64,000 bases of DNA from Pedobacter africanus (GCF_900176535.1 NZ_FWXT01000001.1:2976001-3040000), one strand, 5' to 3'; shown: positions 8,343 to 19,166, counted from the first letter of the stretch. The notes: a model not told the origin generated them from the letters alone. Numbers and translations are program-made.

Positions 8343-10268
8343 ATGTTTAAACATGCGTTAGCGTGCTGCCTGCTTGTACTTGCTTTATTGCAGGTACAGG
8401 CCCAGGTGGTGCAGATCATCCCTGAAAAACCTGAAAGAGGAGATAAAGTGACCATTATTTATCATCCCGGTGCTCCTGGTGCCGCTATTGGCCCGGATGC
8501 TACCGAGGTGCTCATCAATTTTACCTACTCTACCTTTTATGAGCTGCCCTGGAAACTGCCCATGACCAGGCAGGGAAAGGACTGGGTAGCCTCATTTGTG
8601 CTGCAGCGTTATGCTACTTTTGCTACCTTTTACCTCCAAAACGGAGAGCGTGGAGAACTAATAGATAAGCCGGCGGCAGATCGTCACTACTCAATTGCCG
8701 TATACAAAGGAGATAAAAGGGTAAGAGATGGTTTTTTACATGAATCGTATAGCCTTGGTGCACAAATGCCCAAGTCGCCCCGCATCCCAGCGTTGCAGCT
8801 GGAACTGCTAAGGAAGGAGCTGGCAAACTATCCTGACAATTATGAAGCTAAGGTACGCGAGCAAAGTGTATTGATGGCTATGGCAAAGAGCCCGGCTGAA
8901 AAGCTGAAGCATCGGAATGAAGCCCGGAAAATTATTGCAGCCCAGTTTGAAAAGAACCCTACCTTCGGGGGCAACCTGAACAAGGTAACCATGGGTTACC
9001 TGATCATTGGGGAGAATTCCAGGCTTGATTCTATCCGAAAGGTGGTTTCTACCCGCTTCCCGGAATCAGACCTGGCCAAAGATTACCTGATATCGGCAAT
9101 TGGTAAAGAAAAGGATACGCTTAAGAAGATAAATCAGCTGGAGGCCCTGTTAAAAAAGGGGAATGAAACGGGCGAAAACTCGACCGATATACACCGCATG
9201 TTGTTTGACTATTATACCGGCAAGGGTGATGCAGGGAAATCAGTTTACCACGCCCGCAGAAGCCTGGGGCCACTTAACCCTTATACCCCACAGCAATTGA
9301 AAGTAATAGCTGAGGAAATGACAAAGGCCAGAATAGCACCCGATACCGCCATTGCCTATGCAGAGGCCGCTTTAAAAATCGCAGATCAGTGGCCTATAGG
9401 CGTAATCAGATATTTTCCTGAATATGGGCACATCTTACCCTATGTGGCAGACAGTACCCGTAAAAAGACGGTTGCCGAAGCAAGGTCCAGCCTGTACTCC
9501 ATCATTGCACTGAACAAATTATACACCGGTAATAAGCCTGCCGCCTTTGAACATCTGGACAAAGCAGCAGCCACAGGTGCAAATAAAGAAAGCCTGATGA
9601 ATATTGCAGCCGTTTATGCACAAACAGCAAACCCTCAGAAAGCTTTTGAGGCCGTATGGAGTGTATTGCTAAAAGATCCATCAGACAAGCAGGCCATTGG
9701 TGTTGCCCGGAAAAATTTTTTAGCTGCCAGCGGTACCGAAGCCGAATTTAATACCCGGCTAAAGGAATTGGAAGAATTGAAACTTGCCCAGCTAAAGCAA
9801 ACCTTAAGAAAGCAACTGATGAACAAGCCGGGGCCGGAACTTGCAAAGTTAACCGATCTTAAAGGAAAGCCGGTTACCCCGGAAATGATGAAGGGTAAGG
9901 TGGTGATCCTTGATTTTTGGGCAACCTGGTGTATACCTTGTATGCAGGAAATGCCTTACCTGCAAAAAGTCTATGATAAATATAAACATCGCCCGGAGGT
10001 AATGTTTATGGTGGTAAACAGCGGAGCACGAAACACCATTAAGGATGCCATTGGCTGGGAAGCTAAAAACCCGCAGTATACTTTTCCTTTATATTTTAAC
10101 AACGATCCTGAAATAGGGGAGAAAGTTGGCTTTACACTGATCCCGACCATAGCCATTATTGATCAGCAAGGTCTGATGCAGTTTAGGACCATAGGTTTTG
10201 AAGGCGCCGAACTGGAACATAAACTGGCGGCACAGATCGATATCTTACTGGAGGCCGGTAAAAAGTAG
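8343..10268 (+). CDS. Secreted TlpA-type thioredoxin-fold protein with long N-terminal region
   Basis: 641 residues with a Sec signal peptide (MFKHALACCLLVLALLQVQA). The first 110 residues look like a beta-sandwich. Residues about 130-510 are helical and TPR-like. The C-terminal 130 residues are a TlpA/ResA-type thioredoxin domain with the redox motif WCIPC in FWATWCIPCMQEMPYL and a cis-Pro in TLIPTIAII. The family reduces or oxidises disulfides in the periplasm. It is 11 bases after SusD and closes the sigma-controlled operon, a common companion of SusCD pairs in Pedobacter. The substrate is unknown. Confidence 0.85.
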   Translation: MFKHALACCLLVLALLQVQAQVVQIIPEKPERGDKVTIIYHPGAPGAAIGPDATEVLINFTYSTFYELPWKLPMTRQGKDWVASFVLQRYATFATFYLQNGERGELIDKPAADRHYSIAVYKGDKRVRDGFLHESYSLGAQMPKSPRIPALQLELLRKELANYPDNYEAKVREQSVLMAMAKSPAEKLKHRNEARKIIAAQFEKNPTFGGNLNKVTMGYLIIGENSRLDSIRKVVSTRFPESDLAKDYLISAIGKEKDTLKKINQLEALLKKGNETGENSTDIHRMLFDYYTGKGDAGKSVYHARRSLGPLNPYTPQQLKVIAEEMTKARIAPDTAIAYAEAALKIADQWPIGVIRYFPEYGHILPYVADSTRKKTVAEARSSLYSIIALNKLYTGNKPAAFEHLDKAAATGANKESLMNIAAVYAQTANPQKAFEAVWSVLLKDPSDKQAIGVARKNFLAASGTEAEFNTRLKELEELKLAQLKQTLRKQLMNKPGPELAKLTDLKGKPVTPEMMKGKVVILDFWATWCIPCMQEMPYLQKVYDKYKHRPEVMFMVVNSGARNTIKDAIGWEAKNPQYTFPLYFNNDPEIGEKVGFTLIPTIAIIDQQGLMQFRTIGFEGAELEHKLAAQIDILLEAGKK

Positions 10269-10332
10269 CCTTTCCTTTGAGCTTTTAGTCGTATATTGGA
10301 TGCATAAACCCGGCAATCCAATAAATTTATCG

Positions 10333-13300
10333 ATGAAAGGTCTTTTGAAGTTCTGTTTCACGGTTATTCTTATTTTCATAGGCAAATTGCTGCCTGCTGC
10401 AGCTGGGCCGGGCCCGCTGCAGTTTTATTTTCAGCAGTTTGATAACCGCAATGGCCTTTCCAACAGTGCCGTAAACGTAGTTTTTCAGGACAGGGACCAG
10501 CTTTTATGGGTGGGTACCTGGGATGGGTTAAACATGTACGACGGTACCGATTTCCGGGTTTTCAATTATAACGCGGAAAGTGAAGGGGGCAGCATCGGTA
10601 ACAATGTTGTTCAGGATATCAAAGAAGATAAGGCAGGAAACATCTGGATCAGTACCATTGGAGGGATTACGCGCTTTGAAAAGCAGGCGGGTAAGTTTTA
10701 CCGTTACTTTTATAACCAGGCAACAAAAAGAAGCATTGCAGAAAAGGAATATGAGCTGGTAATTGCTGCCGATGGAAGTGTTTATTGTTACAGCAAAACC
10801 TATGGCCTAAGCAGGTTTGAATTGCAAAAGAACCTGTTCCGGCCAATCGGACTTCCATTGGGAACCAAAAAGATCCTGAAAATAGAAAGCGGCGCAGATG
10901 GCCTGGTATGGCTTCTTCGGGATGACGGGCGGTTAATGGCCTGCAGCATGAGTGCCAGGGGTGTAAAACCGGTCAAAACCCTGGCAAATAACCACATCAG
11001 CAATTTTTTTGTGGTTAATCAAAAGCTGTTCTTCACAGATCGGAATAATGGGCTCTGGCGGCTAAACGCACAGCTTGTCCCTCAAAAGATCAGTGCCATG
11101 CGGGCGGGCGTTAAATCTATCAGCTATTACCAATCCGGTTACCTGGTTGCCTGGGAAGGGCTCGGCATTGCAGTATTCGACAGCGAATTCAGGGCATCCG
11201 GCCTGATGCAGCAAGAGGTAAAACAGCTGGCAAATACCAGGGTAACCTCTGTGGAAACAGCGAAAGATGGGGTGCTGTGGGTTGGAACGGATGGCAATGG
11301 CCTGATCAAGATCTATCCAAAAACAAATCATTTTGGTTTGCTGAACCAAAACAGCATTGCAGACCTGAACAAACCGGTCCGTGCTTTTGAGGAGGCCGAA
11401 GGGAATTTATGGGTAGCCACCAAGGGCCGGGGAATAGTGGTGCTGAACGGTTTCCTTTCGGGTGCGGGGCTTAGGGGCGCCAGGCGGGGGCTAACTACCG
11501 ATATTGGCTTAGAGAACAACTCAGTCTACGCCTTAAAAAAGGGAATAGAACCCTATATCTATATTGGCACAGATGGGGAAGGCATTGGCATTTATGAGCT
11601 TCAGGCCAGGCATATGATCCGATGGCGCGATGTTGGAGGAAGTTCCGGACTTCCTTCCTTTGGCTCTGTTTATGCCATTTTGCAGGATGCGGACAGTTCG
11701 CTTTGGCTGGGTACAAGCGGGCATGGCCTTATTCACCTTAAGTTGGCCGGAAGCGGTAAAAATTTAAAAGTAAGCTATTTTAAGCAGTACCTTTCGGGCG
11801 CAGCACAGGGCCCCGCCAATGATATCATTTATGCTTTGTGTAACGATGGCAACCGGCTGTGGATAGCCTGCCGGTACGGGGGGTTAAGTGTGCTGGATAA
11901 AAAAACCGGAAAATTTAAAACCTTTAAGGCCTTTTCTTCTCCAGCAGGCCTAACCAATAACGATGTACTTTCCTTGTATAAAGACAGCCGTAAAGGTTTA
12001 TGGATAGGGACCAGCTATGGCTTAAATTGGTTAAGCCAGCAGGAATCTATAAAAGACAAACCGGTATTCCGGAAGTTTACGATGCAGGAAGGCCTGCCCA
12101 ACAATACCATCCATGCCATCGAAGGTACACCTTCGGGCAATATATGGGTCAGCACCAATAAAGGTCTGGCCAGGCTAAATCCGGTAAATGGGGCAATCGC
12201 CAGTTTCAGGGAAAGCGATGGTTTGCAGAGCAATGAATTCAGCGATGGCGCAGTTTGGAAATCGGCCTCAGGGGTACTTTATTTTGGCGGAATCTATGGC
12301 TTTAATTATTTCATTCCTGAAAACATTACCGGCAATAAATTGCAGCCGAATGTATTGGTTGCAGGCATTCAGATGGGCGGAAAAAACCTGGATGGCAATC
12401 GTCTGCAGGTAATAAAGACCACTCAGACGAAAATTCCAGAATATGTGCTGCCACGCAAAAGTAATTTCTTTCAGCTGAGTTTAAAACCCATGAGTTTTTT
12501 AAATGAGGCCAAGAACGAGTTCGCCTATAAATTAGAGGGGCTGGATAAATCCTGGAATTATGCAGGAGTTGTAGGGAACATTGTGTACAATAATGTACCT
12601 CCTGGAAATTACACCATGCAGGTAAAATGGAGCAATGGCGAGGGGGTCTGGACTGAAGGCAGCAGTGTATTTAAGTTACATGTAGAACAATATTTCTGGC
12701 TCACCTATCAGGCCATGCTGGCTTATCTTTTTATTGTTATCGCCTCGGGGTATGCCTTTCATCTGTACAGAAAAAATAAGCTGCAGATGAAATACCAGTT
12801 GCAGATGGAGCATTTGCTAAGACAAAAAGACGAAGAAGAACATCAGCAGCGGCTGAATTTCTTTACCAATATAGCCCATGAGATCCAGACACCTTTAACT
12901 ATGATCATGGGCTCGGTTGAACATTACCTGCGCAGTAAAAGGACAGAGCTTCTGAAGAACCGGGAAAGCAATTATTTCATTTCTATTGTGCACCAGCATA
13001 CGGCAAGGCTTACTTATCTGGTACAGCAGCTGCTGGAATTCAGGAAGGCCGAAGCGGGGTACCTGCAAAAGAATGATGATTATGTAGACATCAGTAAGAT
13101 GCTGAACAGCCTGTCTGAACTGTTTGTTCCCTTAAGTAAGCGGAACCAGCAGCAGTACACAAGGGAGGTACAGGGAGGGATTGCTGGTTTCGTGGACAAG
13201 GATAAATTTGAGAAGATATTATTTAACCTGTTGTCCAACGCTTTCAAACATTCGGGGCAGCAAGAGCGGATTTGTTTTTCGGCAACATACCGTCCTGAGG

Positions 13301-14454
13301 AAAGCATGCTCGAAGTAGCGGTCTCGAACTCCGGATGCAGTTTGAAAAAGGAACACCTGGACAAGATCTTCCATAAATTCTATGTAAGCAATGAACAGCA
13401 GACAGAAAAGTTCAGTACCGGTATAGGGCTGGCCTTTACCCGCGAGCTGGTTACGTTAATGGGTGCTGAAATTACAGTAGAACTGGAAGAGGATGTGATT
13501 ACCTTTAAGGTTAGGGTAAAGCTGGCTGCTGCAGAGAATAAAGATGCCAAAGTGATTACCTCTGCGCCCTCGTCCTTGTACGAATCGCTGGTAGAGGTAT
13601 ATGAACGGCCGGAGCTTGTTCCGGCAGAGGAGGAAAATAAAAACAGTCTGATAGACAACCTGCAGCAGGCGCAAAAACCAAGTATTCTGCTGGTAGAAGA
13701 CGAACCCGAGCTGCGGTACCTGATCAGGAACGTGCTGAAAGAGCAGTATGTGATTTACGAGGCCGGCACCGGACTGGAAGCGCTTAGTTTTTTAAATAAA
13801 ACCATCCCCAGCCTCATTGTCAGTGACGTAATGATGCCCGACATGAACGGCCTTGAACTTTGCCGTACAGTTAAGCAGACGCCCGCAATGGCGCAGATCC
13901 CCTTTGTCATTCTATCCGCCCGTGGTTCTGAAGACCATAAAACCGAAGGCTACGAACTGGGCGCAGATGCCTATATCCCGAAGCCTTTCCAGATCAATTA
14001 CCTTCATGTACGCATCCGTAAACTGCTGGACAACCAGGCCCGGATGGACAGCCTGATCAAAGATCAGCACATTACCAATCAGTTTGTGGATGCTGATATT
14101 GCCGAAACAGACAAGAAGTTTCTGGAAGCACTGCTGAAGGTCATTGAAAATAATTTAAGTGAGCCGGACCTGAACGCGGCTACACTGGAGGATGCCTTGT
14201 CCATCAGCAAAATGCAGCTGTACAGAAGACTGAAGTCCCTTGCCGGAATGACCCCCGCTGAATTTATCAAGAGGATCCGGCTGAAACATGCTGCTGACAT
14301 GCTGATTGCTTCCCAATACACGGTGTCTGAAATCTTTTACCGCACAGGTTTCAATAACAAATCTTATTTCTTCAGGGAATTCAAAAAGATTTACCGCTGT
14401 GCACCAAACGAGTACCGGCAGCAGCAATACGAGGCAAATACTGCCGATTTGTAA
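10333..14454 (+). CDS. Hybrid two-component sensor kinase/AraC-type regulator (HTCS)
   Basis: About 1373 residues from the ATG at 10333, which precedes a signal sequence (MKGLLKFCFTVILIFIGKLL); an ATG at 10300 is an alternative. In order: periplasmic two-component propeller repeats (about 30-690, many LWVGTWDGLN- and LWIGTSYGL-like units), a Y_Y_Y domain, one membrane helix (about 793-815), a HisKA domain with the phosphohistidine in NIAHEIQTPL, an HATPase domain (LLSNAFKHS), a receiver domain (ILLVEDEPELR, with Asp in SDVMMPDMNG), and a C-terminal AraC-type helix-turn-helix (about 1260-1366). Such proteins sense an oligosaccharide in the periplasm and switch on the neighbouring SusCD locus. 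Confidence 0.95.
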   Translation: MKGLLKFCFTVILIFIGKLLPAAAGPGPLQFYFQQFDNRNGLSNSAVNVVFQDRDQLLWVGTWDGLNMYDGTDFRVFNYNAESEGGSIGNNVVQDIKEDKAGNIWISTIGGITRFEKQAGKFYRYFYNQATKRSIAEKEYELVIAADGSVYCYSKTYGLSRFELQKNLFRPIGLPLGTKKILKIESGADGLVWLLRDDGRLMACSMSARGVKPVKTLANNHISNFFVVNQKLFFTDRNNGLWRLNAQLVPQKISAMRAGVKSISYYQSGYLVAWEGLGIAVFDSEFRASGLMQQEVKQLANTRVTSVETAKDGVLWVGTDGNGLIKIYPKTNHFGLLNQNSIADLNKPVRAFEEAEGNLWVATKGRGIVVLNGFLSGAGLRGARRGLTTDIGLENNSVYALKKGIEPYIYIGTDGEGIGIYELQARHMIRWRDVGGSSGLPSFGSVYAILQDADSSLWLGTSGHGLIHLKLAGSGKNLKVSYFKQYLSGAAQGPANDIIYALCNDGNRLWIACRYGGLSVLDKKTGKFKTFKAFSSPAGLTNNDVLSLYKDSRKGLWIGTSYGLNWLSQQESIKDKPVFRKFTMQEGLPNNTIHAIEGTPSGNIWVSTNKGLARLNPVNGAIASFRESDGLQSNEFSDGAVWKSASGVLYFGGIYGFNYFIPENITGNKLQPNVLVAGIQMGGKNLDGNRLQVIKTTQTKIPEYVLPRKSNFFQLSLKPMSFLNEAKNEFAYKLEGLDKSWNYAGVVGNIVYNNVPPGNYTMQVKWSNGEGVWTEGSSVFKLHVEQYFWLTYQAMLAYLFIVIASGYAFHLYRKNKLQMKYQLQMEHLLRQKDEEEHQQRLNFFTNIAHEIQTPLTMIMGSVEHYLRSKRTELLKNRESNYFISIVHQHTARLTYLVQQLLEFRKAEAGYLQKNDDYVDISKMLNSLSELFVPLSKRNQQQYTREVQGGIAGFVDKDKFEKILFNLLSNAFKHSGQQERICFSATYRPEESMLEVAVSNSGCSLKKEHLDKIFHKFYVSNEQQTEKFSTGIGLAFTRELVTLMGAEITVELEEDVITFKVRVKLAAAENKDAKVITSAPSSLYESLVEVYERPELVPAEEENKNSLIDNLQQAQKPSILLVEDEPELRYLIRNVLKEQYVIYEAGTGLEALSFLNKTIPSLIVSDVMMPDMNGLELCRTVKQTPAMAQIPFVILSARGSEDHKTEGYELGADAYIPKPFQINYLHVRIRKLLDNQARMDSLIKDQHITNQFVDADIAETDKKFLEALLKVIENNLSEPDLNAATLEDALSISKMQLYRRLKSLAGMTPAEFIKRIRLKHAADMLIASQYTVSEIFYRTGFNNKSYFFREFKKIYRCAPNEYRQQQYEANTADL

Positions 14455-14515
14455 CTATAGTGAACTAAAATGTAACTATAGTGCACTCTTCCGGGTTATG
14501 TACTGTATAAATTTG
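14450..14515 (+). promoter_or_regulatory. Direct repeats and promoter before the second susC
   Basis: The 17-mer tgtaactatagtgaact (14450-14466) recurs with one change at 14471-14487, exactly 21 bases apart, that is two helical turns. Downstream, TAAATTTG at 14508-14515 fits the -7 consensus, 22 bases before the SusC ATG at 14537. Tandem direct repeats just upstream of a promoter are what an AraC-type activator such as the adjacent HTCS would bind. The first repeat begins inside the last codons of the HTCS gene. Confidence 0.55.
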
Positions 14516-14536
14516 ATTCAACCAAATATATCACAG

Positions 14537-17500
14537 ATGAAAAGAAATCTACACTTCTCTCTGGGTCTGGTACTTTTAATGGTACTGTCAGGATTTACGG
14601 TCCTGGCCCAGGTAAAACTAAGCGGAAAGGTTACAGATGAAAACAACCAGCCTTTACCTGGAGTTATTGTCCAGCAGCTCAATACGCAGAATAAGACCGC
14701 TACCGATGTTAACGGCGCCTATGTCATTACGCTCGAAGCTGCGGGCGGAAAAGCGCTGGTGTTTAGCTATGTGGGCTATACTCCTGTAACCCTGCCCTAC
14801 ACCGGTAATGCGGTGTTGAATGCGGGCATGAAGCCCAGTGCTTCTGATCTGGATGAGGTTGTGGTAGTGGGTTACACCAGTCAGAAAAAATCCTCCCTTA
14901 CCGGTGCTATAGGAACCGTTAATATGGCCGAGGCCGATAAACGCCGGGTACCAGATGTGGCCCAGGTTTTACAGGGCCAGGTGGCTGGGGTGCAGGTAAC
15001 CCAAAGTACAGGGGCCCCTGGCGATCCGATTAATATCCGGATTCGCGGAGAAGGCACAATTGGTAACAACAGTCCGCTGTTTATTGTGGACGGGGTACCT
15101 TCCAAAGACATATCTTTCCTGAATCCTTCAGATATCAAGTCTATGACCGTGCTTAAAGATGCATCTGCAGCGGCCATATACGGATCAAGGGCATCTGCAG
15201 GAGTGGTGGTCATTACCACAAATCAGGGCGTTGCCGGAAAATCGAGGATTGACTTTAATTATTTTAACGGGATTCAGAAGGCTACCAATTTGCCGCAAAT
15301 GCTCAATGCCACACAGTATTTAAATAAACAGGAAGAAGCCTGGGTCAATGCCGGAAATACAGGCACAAATCCATATACTACCGCAAAATCAAGAACAAAC
15401 CTGGCGAATACAGACTGGCTGGATGAGTTGTTTGAGACCGGACATTCGCAGAGTGCACAACTGTCTGTTAGCGGGGGCTCTGAGAAAGTACAGTATTTGC
15501 TGGCCGGAGGCTTTTACAAGCAGAACGGCATTGTGGTGTATAACAATGACGAATATAAGCGGATTAACTTTAGGGCCAATATCAATGCCAACGTTACTGA
15601 GCGGTTTAAACTGGGCACCAATTTCCAGCTCTCCAATGAAAGCCAGGATGCGCTTTCTTCAAAAGGAGATGCCCCCGGTATCATCCGGCATGCCTTTTTA
15701 CGGCCGCCGGTATTGAGTGTCTATAAAGACCCTTCCGACCCTACATGGTCTGCCGACGATCCTTTTACCGATTTGCCTTTTTACCTGAACAACAACCAGG
15801 TAAACGGCTGGGATAAGAATTTTGAATTGAGTCAGAACCCGATCGCGCTGGCCTATTTCAGTAATGACAAGCGGAGCAACTTCCGGACTTTTGGAAACGT
15901 ATACGGAGAATACGCTTTACTGGCAGACCAGTCTCTAAAATTTCGTACAAACCTGGGTGTAGATCTGCTGTTCCGGCACAACAAACAATTTCTTAAAAAT
16001 TTTGGCGACGATGACGGGCAAGGGGCAAAAGACGATTCCGGAAATTTTATTGATCCCGGAGCTGGCAGGCAGAACCGCCCGAACGGTTTAAATGAGGAAA
16101 GGGGACAGCAAACGAATTTTACCTGGAACAATACCCTGGCTTATGACAAAACCATCAATCAACATCAGATTAGCGCACTGATAGGTTCAGAATACATCAG
16201 TAATAAATCTGATGCCATTTCAGCTTCCAGGCGCAGGTATGATTATACCATGGATACATTTCAGTATATAGATTTCGGCGGTACAAGCAGAGACCTGTAC
16301 AATGGTGGTTCCGGGGCCGAAAGTTCCTTGTTCTCCTTGTTTGGTTCTGCCACCTATTCTTATGGCAACAGGTATTTTGTTACCGGTAATTTAAGGGCTG
16401 ATGCTTCGTCAAGGTTTGGGGAAAATCACAAATGGGGATATTTCCCCTCTGTATCTGTGGGCTGGAAAATCTCTCAGGAGGGTTTCATGAAAGATGCGGA
16501 GTGGATCTCTGATTTAAAACTGAGGGCCAGTTATGGTCAGCTGGGCAACCAGGAAATTGGAGACTATACTTATTTGACCTTAATCCGCAAAGATGGGGAA
16601 GAATATAAGACAGACCGTTATGGTAACCCAGACCTGAAATGGGAAACTACCACACAAACCAACATCGGACTTGATTTGGGCCTTATCAAAAACAGCCTGT
16701 ACCTGTCTGCAGATTACTTTCATAAAGTGACCTCAGGGATATTGCTTCCCTTACAGCTACCCTCGCTGGTTGGCGATGTAAAACCTACAAATGTTAATGC
16801 AGGCGAAGTTCAGAACAATGGATTTGAACTTGGCTTAACCTATACCAATCAGCAGCATGAGTTTAAATATAGCATCAATGGTAACATCGCAACATTAAAA
16901 AATAAAGTGCTCAAGTTACATCCTAACCTTTCACTGATCGGGAGCCTTCAAAGTCCGTTCAGAACTGTAGTAGGTGAGTCTTTAAACTCATTTTACGGGT
17001 ACAAAATGATTGGCATCTATCAAAATGCTGCCGAAGTTGCCAGCCACTTACACGGCACGCCAGGTTATACAGAAAAGCCAGGCGATATTAAATTCGCAGA
17101 TCTGGATGGAAACGGTGTGATCAATGATAACGATAAGCAATTTATTGGCAGCAATATACCAGATCTCACTTATGGCTTAACTTTTTCAGGCTCATACAAA
17201 GGATTTGATCTGTCTGTCCTGTTACAGGGCGTTGAAGGTATCGATAAATATAACCAGCTGAAACAGATTATTGATTACGACAGCAGGCCTTTTAACCACA
17301 CCACCGCAGTGCTCGAAAGCTGGCATGGAGAGGGGACTTCCAATACGGTTCCGCGTTTAACCCTTGGTAAAAATGGAGGAGATAAAGTGTCGAGCGTATT
17401 TGTAGAAAATGCATCCTACTTCCGGATTAAGAACATTGAACTGGGTTATTCATTTGGCCCTATTGTCAAAAAAATGAACATCGGCGTACAAAACATCAGG

Positions 17501-17635
17501 TTGTATGTTTCCGGGCAAAACCTGTATACCCGCACCAAATACAGCGGATTGGATCCTGAAACAGTAGATGCACAGGATTTCGGGACCTATCCCCAATCCA
17601 GGGCATTTTTGTTCGGTGTAAACGTAAACTTCTAA
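14537..17635 (+). CDS. SusC/RagA TonB-dependent transporter (no STN domain)
   Basis: 1032 residues from the ATG at 14537, chosen because a clean signal peptide starts there (MKRNLHFSLGLVLLMVLSGF, cleavage after VLAQ). A carboxypeptidase-like domain (about 25-105, KVTDENNQPLPGV) leads into the plug with VVVGYTSQKKSSLTGAIG, GQVAGVQVTQS, PLFIVDGVPSK and DASAAAIYGSRASAGVVVIT, then the beta-barrel ending GVNVNF. It lacks the STN domain of the first SusC, consistent with control by the adjacent HTCS instead of a sigma/anti-sigma pair. It is the outer-membrane channel of the second glycan locus. Confidence 0.94.
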   Translation: MKRNLHFSLGLVLLMVLSGFTVLAQVKLSGKVTDENNQPLPGVIVQQLNTQNKTATDVNGAYVITLEAAGGKALVFSYVGYTPVTLPYTGNAVLNAGMKPSASDLDEVVVVGYTSQKKSSLTGAIGTVNMAEADKRRVPDVAQVLQGQVAGVQVTQSTGAPGDPINIRIRGEGTIGNNSPLFIVDGVPSKDISFLNPSDIKSMTVLKDASAAAIYGSRASAGVVVITTNQGVAGKSRIDFNYFNGIQKATNLPQMLNATQYLNKQEEAWVNAGNTGTNPYTTAKSRTNLANTDWLDELFETGHSQSAQLSVSGGSEKVQYLLAGGFYKQNGIVVYNNDEYKRINFRANINANVTERFKLGTNFQLSNESQDALSSKGDAPGIIRHAFLRPPVLSVYKDPSDPTWSADDPFTDLPFYLNNNQVNGWDKNFELSQNPIALAYFSNDKRSNFRTFGNVYGEYALLADQSLKFRTNLGVDLLFRHNKQFLKNFGDDDGQGAKDDSGNFIDPGAGRQNRPNGLNEERGQQTNFTWNNTLAYDKTINQHQISALIGSEYISNKSDAISASRRRYDYTMDTFQYIDFGGTSRDLYNGGSGAESSLFSLFGSATYSYGNRYFVTGNLRADASSRFGENHKWGYFPSVSVGWKISQEGFMKDAEWISDLKLRASYGQLGNQEIGDYTYLTLIRKDGEEYKTDRYGNPDLKWETTTQTNIGLDLGLIKNSLYLSADYFHKVTSGILLPLQLPSLVGDVKPTNVNAGEVQNNGFELGLTYTNQQHEFKYSINGNIATLKNKVLKLHPNLSLIGSLQSPFRTVVGESLNSFYGYKMIGIYQNAAEVASHLHGTPGYTEKPGDIKFADLDGNGVINDNDKQFIGSNIPDLTYGLTFSGSYKGFDLSVLLQGVEGIDKYNQLKQIIDYDSRPFNHTTAVLESWHGEGTSNTVPRLTLGKNGGDKVSSVFVENASYFRIKNIELGYSFGPIVKKMNIGVQNIRLYVSGQNLYTRTKYSGLDPETVDAQDFGTYPQSRAFLFGVNVNF

Positions 17636-17644
17636 TCAAATCAT

Positions 17645-19129
17645 ATGAAAACGATATATATATCATTTGTAACTGCCCTGATCATTATGGCTGCGGGCTG
17701 CAAAAAGGAACTTTATAAAGACCCGATCGGATTGATTACTCCAGAACAGGTGAGTACAGATCCTACCGCAAATACAATCCTGTCTTCGGTAAACTCTTCT
17801 TATAAAATGCTTTCCAATACCCTTAACCTTTTAGGGACCTGGAATTGGGACAATGGCGTGGTTTTTAGGAATGATTTTATTGTTCAGGACATTGCCTCTG
17901 ATGACGCCATGAAAAAATGGGCTTCAGATGGAGATCAGGCCTGGATGGATGATGTGGACAATTTTAGCTTCACCAGCTCCAATCAGGCTTTTAACGGGAT
18001 CTGGAGCTATGATTATGAAGGCATAGCCCGGGCAAACAGGGCCTTGTTTTATTTAACAGACGATGCCCTTGTTGCCAAAACCGGTATCAATGCAGCATTG
18101 AGAAGCCGTTTATTAGGAGAAGCCTATTTTTTAAGGGCATACTATTACTTTGACCTGGTCAATAACTTTGGGGATGTGCCTATGGTGTTAAAACCCTTAA
18201 CCAGCTTTAACGAGGCTTATGATGTTGCCGTTAGGGTTCCCAAAGCACAGGTATGGGCACAGATCTCGTCAGATCTTGCTGCTGCAAAAGGAAGCCTGCC
18301 AGCGGGCAAGTTTTCTGATGCCACAGACAAATGGCGGGTTTCTAAAGGCGCAGTAATTGCTTTACAAGCTAAAGTAGCTTTGTTTAACGAGAAGTATGCA
18401 GAGGTAATTACACTGGTTAATGAATTGCAGACTTTAGGCTTTTACAGCCTCAATGCCAATTATTTCGATAGCTTTGATCAAACCAAAGAGTTTGCCGATA
18501 ACGAGGTGATCTTTGCGTATAACCATACCTCCGGACAGACACCGGGCAATGGAAACGGTTATTGTGCACCTCTGGGTTGGGGCTTTTTTGCACCAACACC
18601 AAACTTTATCGCAGCTTTTGAGGCGAATGATCCAAGATTGGGGTATACTGTCGATGTGCCCAATCAAAGGATTTATAAACTGCTGGGCGAGAAAACCGGT
18701 GCAAATAAGGGCAATGACGATGCACCGAATAATAAGATCTATATCCGTTATGCGGATGTGCTGCTGTGGAAAGCAGAGGCCTTAAATGAAACCAACGACC
18801 AGCCAGGCGCCATTGCCATTATCAACCAGGTAAGAACAAGGGCCAGAACATCGCCAACCCTTACCGGCGCACCGGTTCCGGCCGGAACACTTCCTAACCG
18901 TCCGGCAAGTACGGATAAAGCGCAGGTAAAAACCTGGCTGATGCAGGAGCGGAGAGTGGAGCTTGGCCTGGAAGGTGAGCGCTTCCTCGATCTAAAACGA
19001 TGGAAAACAGCCAAGGCGGTACTAACCGCACAAGGCAAAAATTTTCAGGACAGAAGTTACCTGTATCCAATCCCTCAGGGCGAAGTGAGCAAGACCAATG
19101 GGGTCATCACCCAAAACCTGGATTATTAG
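17645..19129 (+). CDS. SusD/RagB family outer-membrane lipoprotein
   Basis: 494 residues with a lipoprotein signal peptide (lipobox AAGC, Cys 19, followed by KKE). SusD hallmarks are LLGEAYFLRAYYYFDLVNNFGDVPMV, the helix with IRYADVLLWKAEALNE and the C-terminal QERRVELGLEGERFLDLKRW. It follows SusC by nine bases, so translation is probably coupled. It is expected to bind the glycan at the surface and gate the transporter encoded upstream. Confidence 0.94.
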   Translation: MKTIYISFVTALIIMAAGCKKELYKDPIGLITPEQVSTDPTANTILSSVNSSYKMLSNTLNLLGTWNWDNGVVFRNDFIVQDIASDDAMKKWASDGDQAWMDDVDNFSFTSSNQAFNGIWSYDYEGIARANRALFYLTDDALVAKTGINAALRSRLLGEAYFLRAYYYFDLVNNFGDVPMVLKPLTSFNEAYDVAVRVPKAQVWAQISSDLAAAKGSLPAGKFSDATDKWRVSKGAVIALQAKVALFNEKYAEVITLVNELQTLGFYSLNANYFDSFDQTKEFADNEVIFAYNHTSGQTPGNGNGYCAPLGWGFFAPTPNFIAAFEANDPRLGYTVDVPNQRIYKLLGEKTGANKGNDDAPNNKIYIRYADVLLWKAEALNETNDQPGAIAIINQVRTRARTSPTLTGAPVPAGTLPNRPASTDKAQVKTWLMQERRVELGLEGERFLDLKRWKTAKAVLTAQGKNFQDRSYLYPIPQGEVSKTNGVITQNLDY

Positions 19130-19166
19130 TTAACTGTTAATCCATAGAATTTAAAAACAGCTGACT

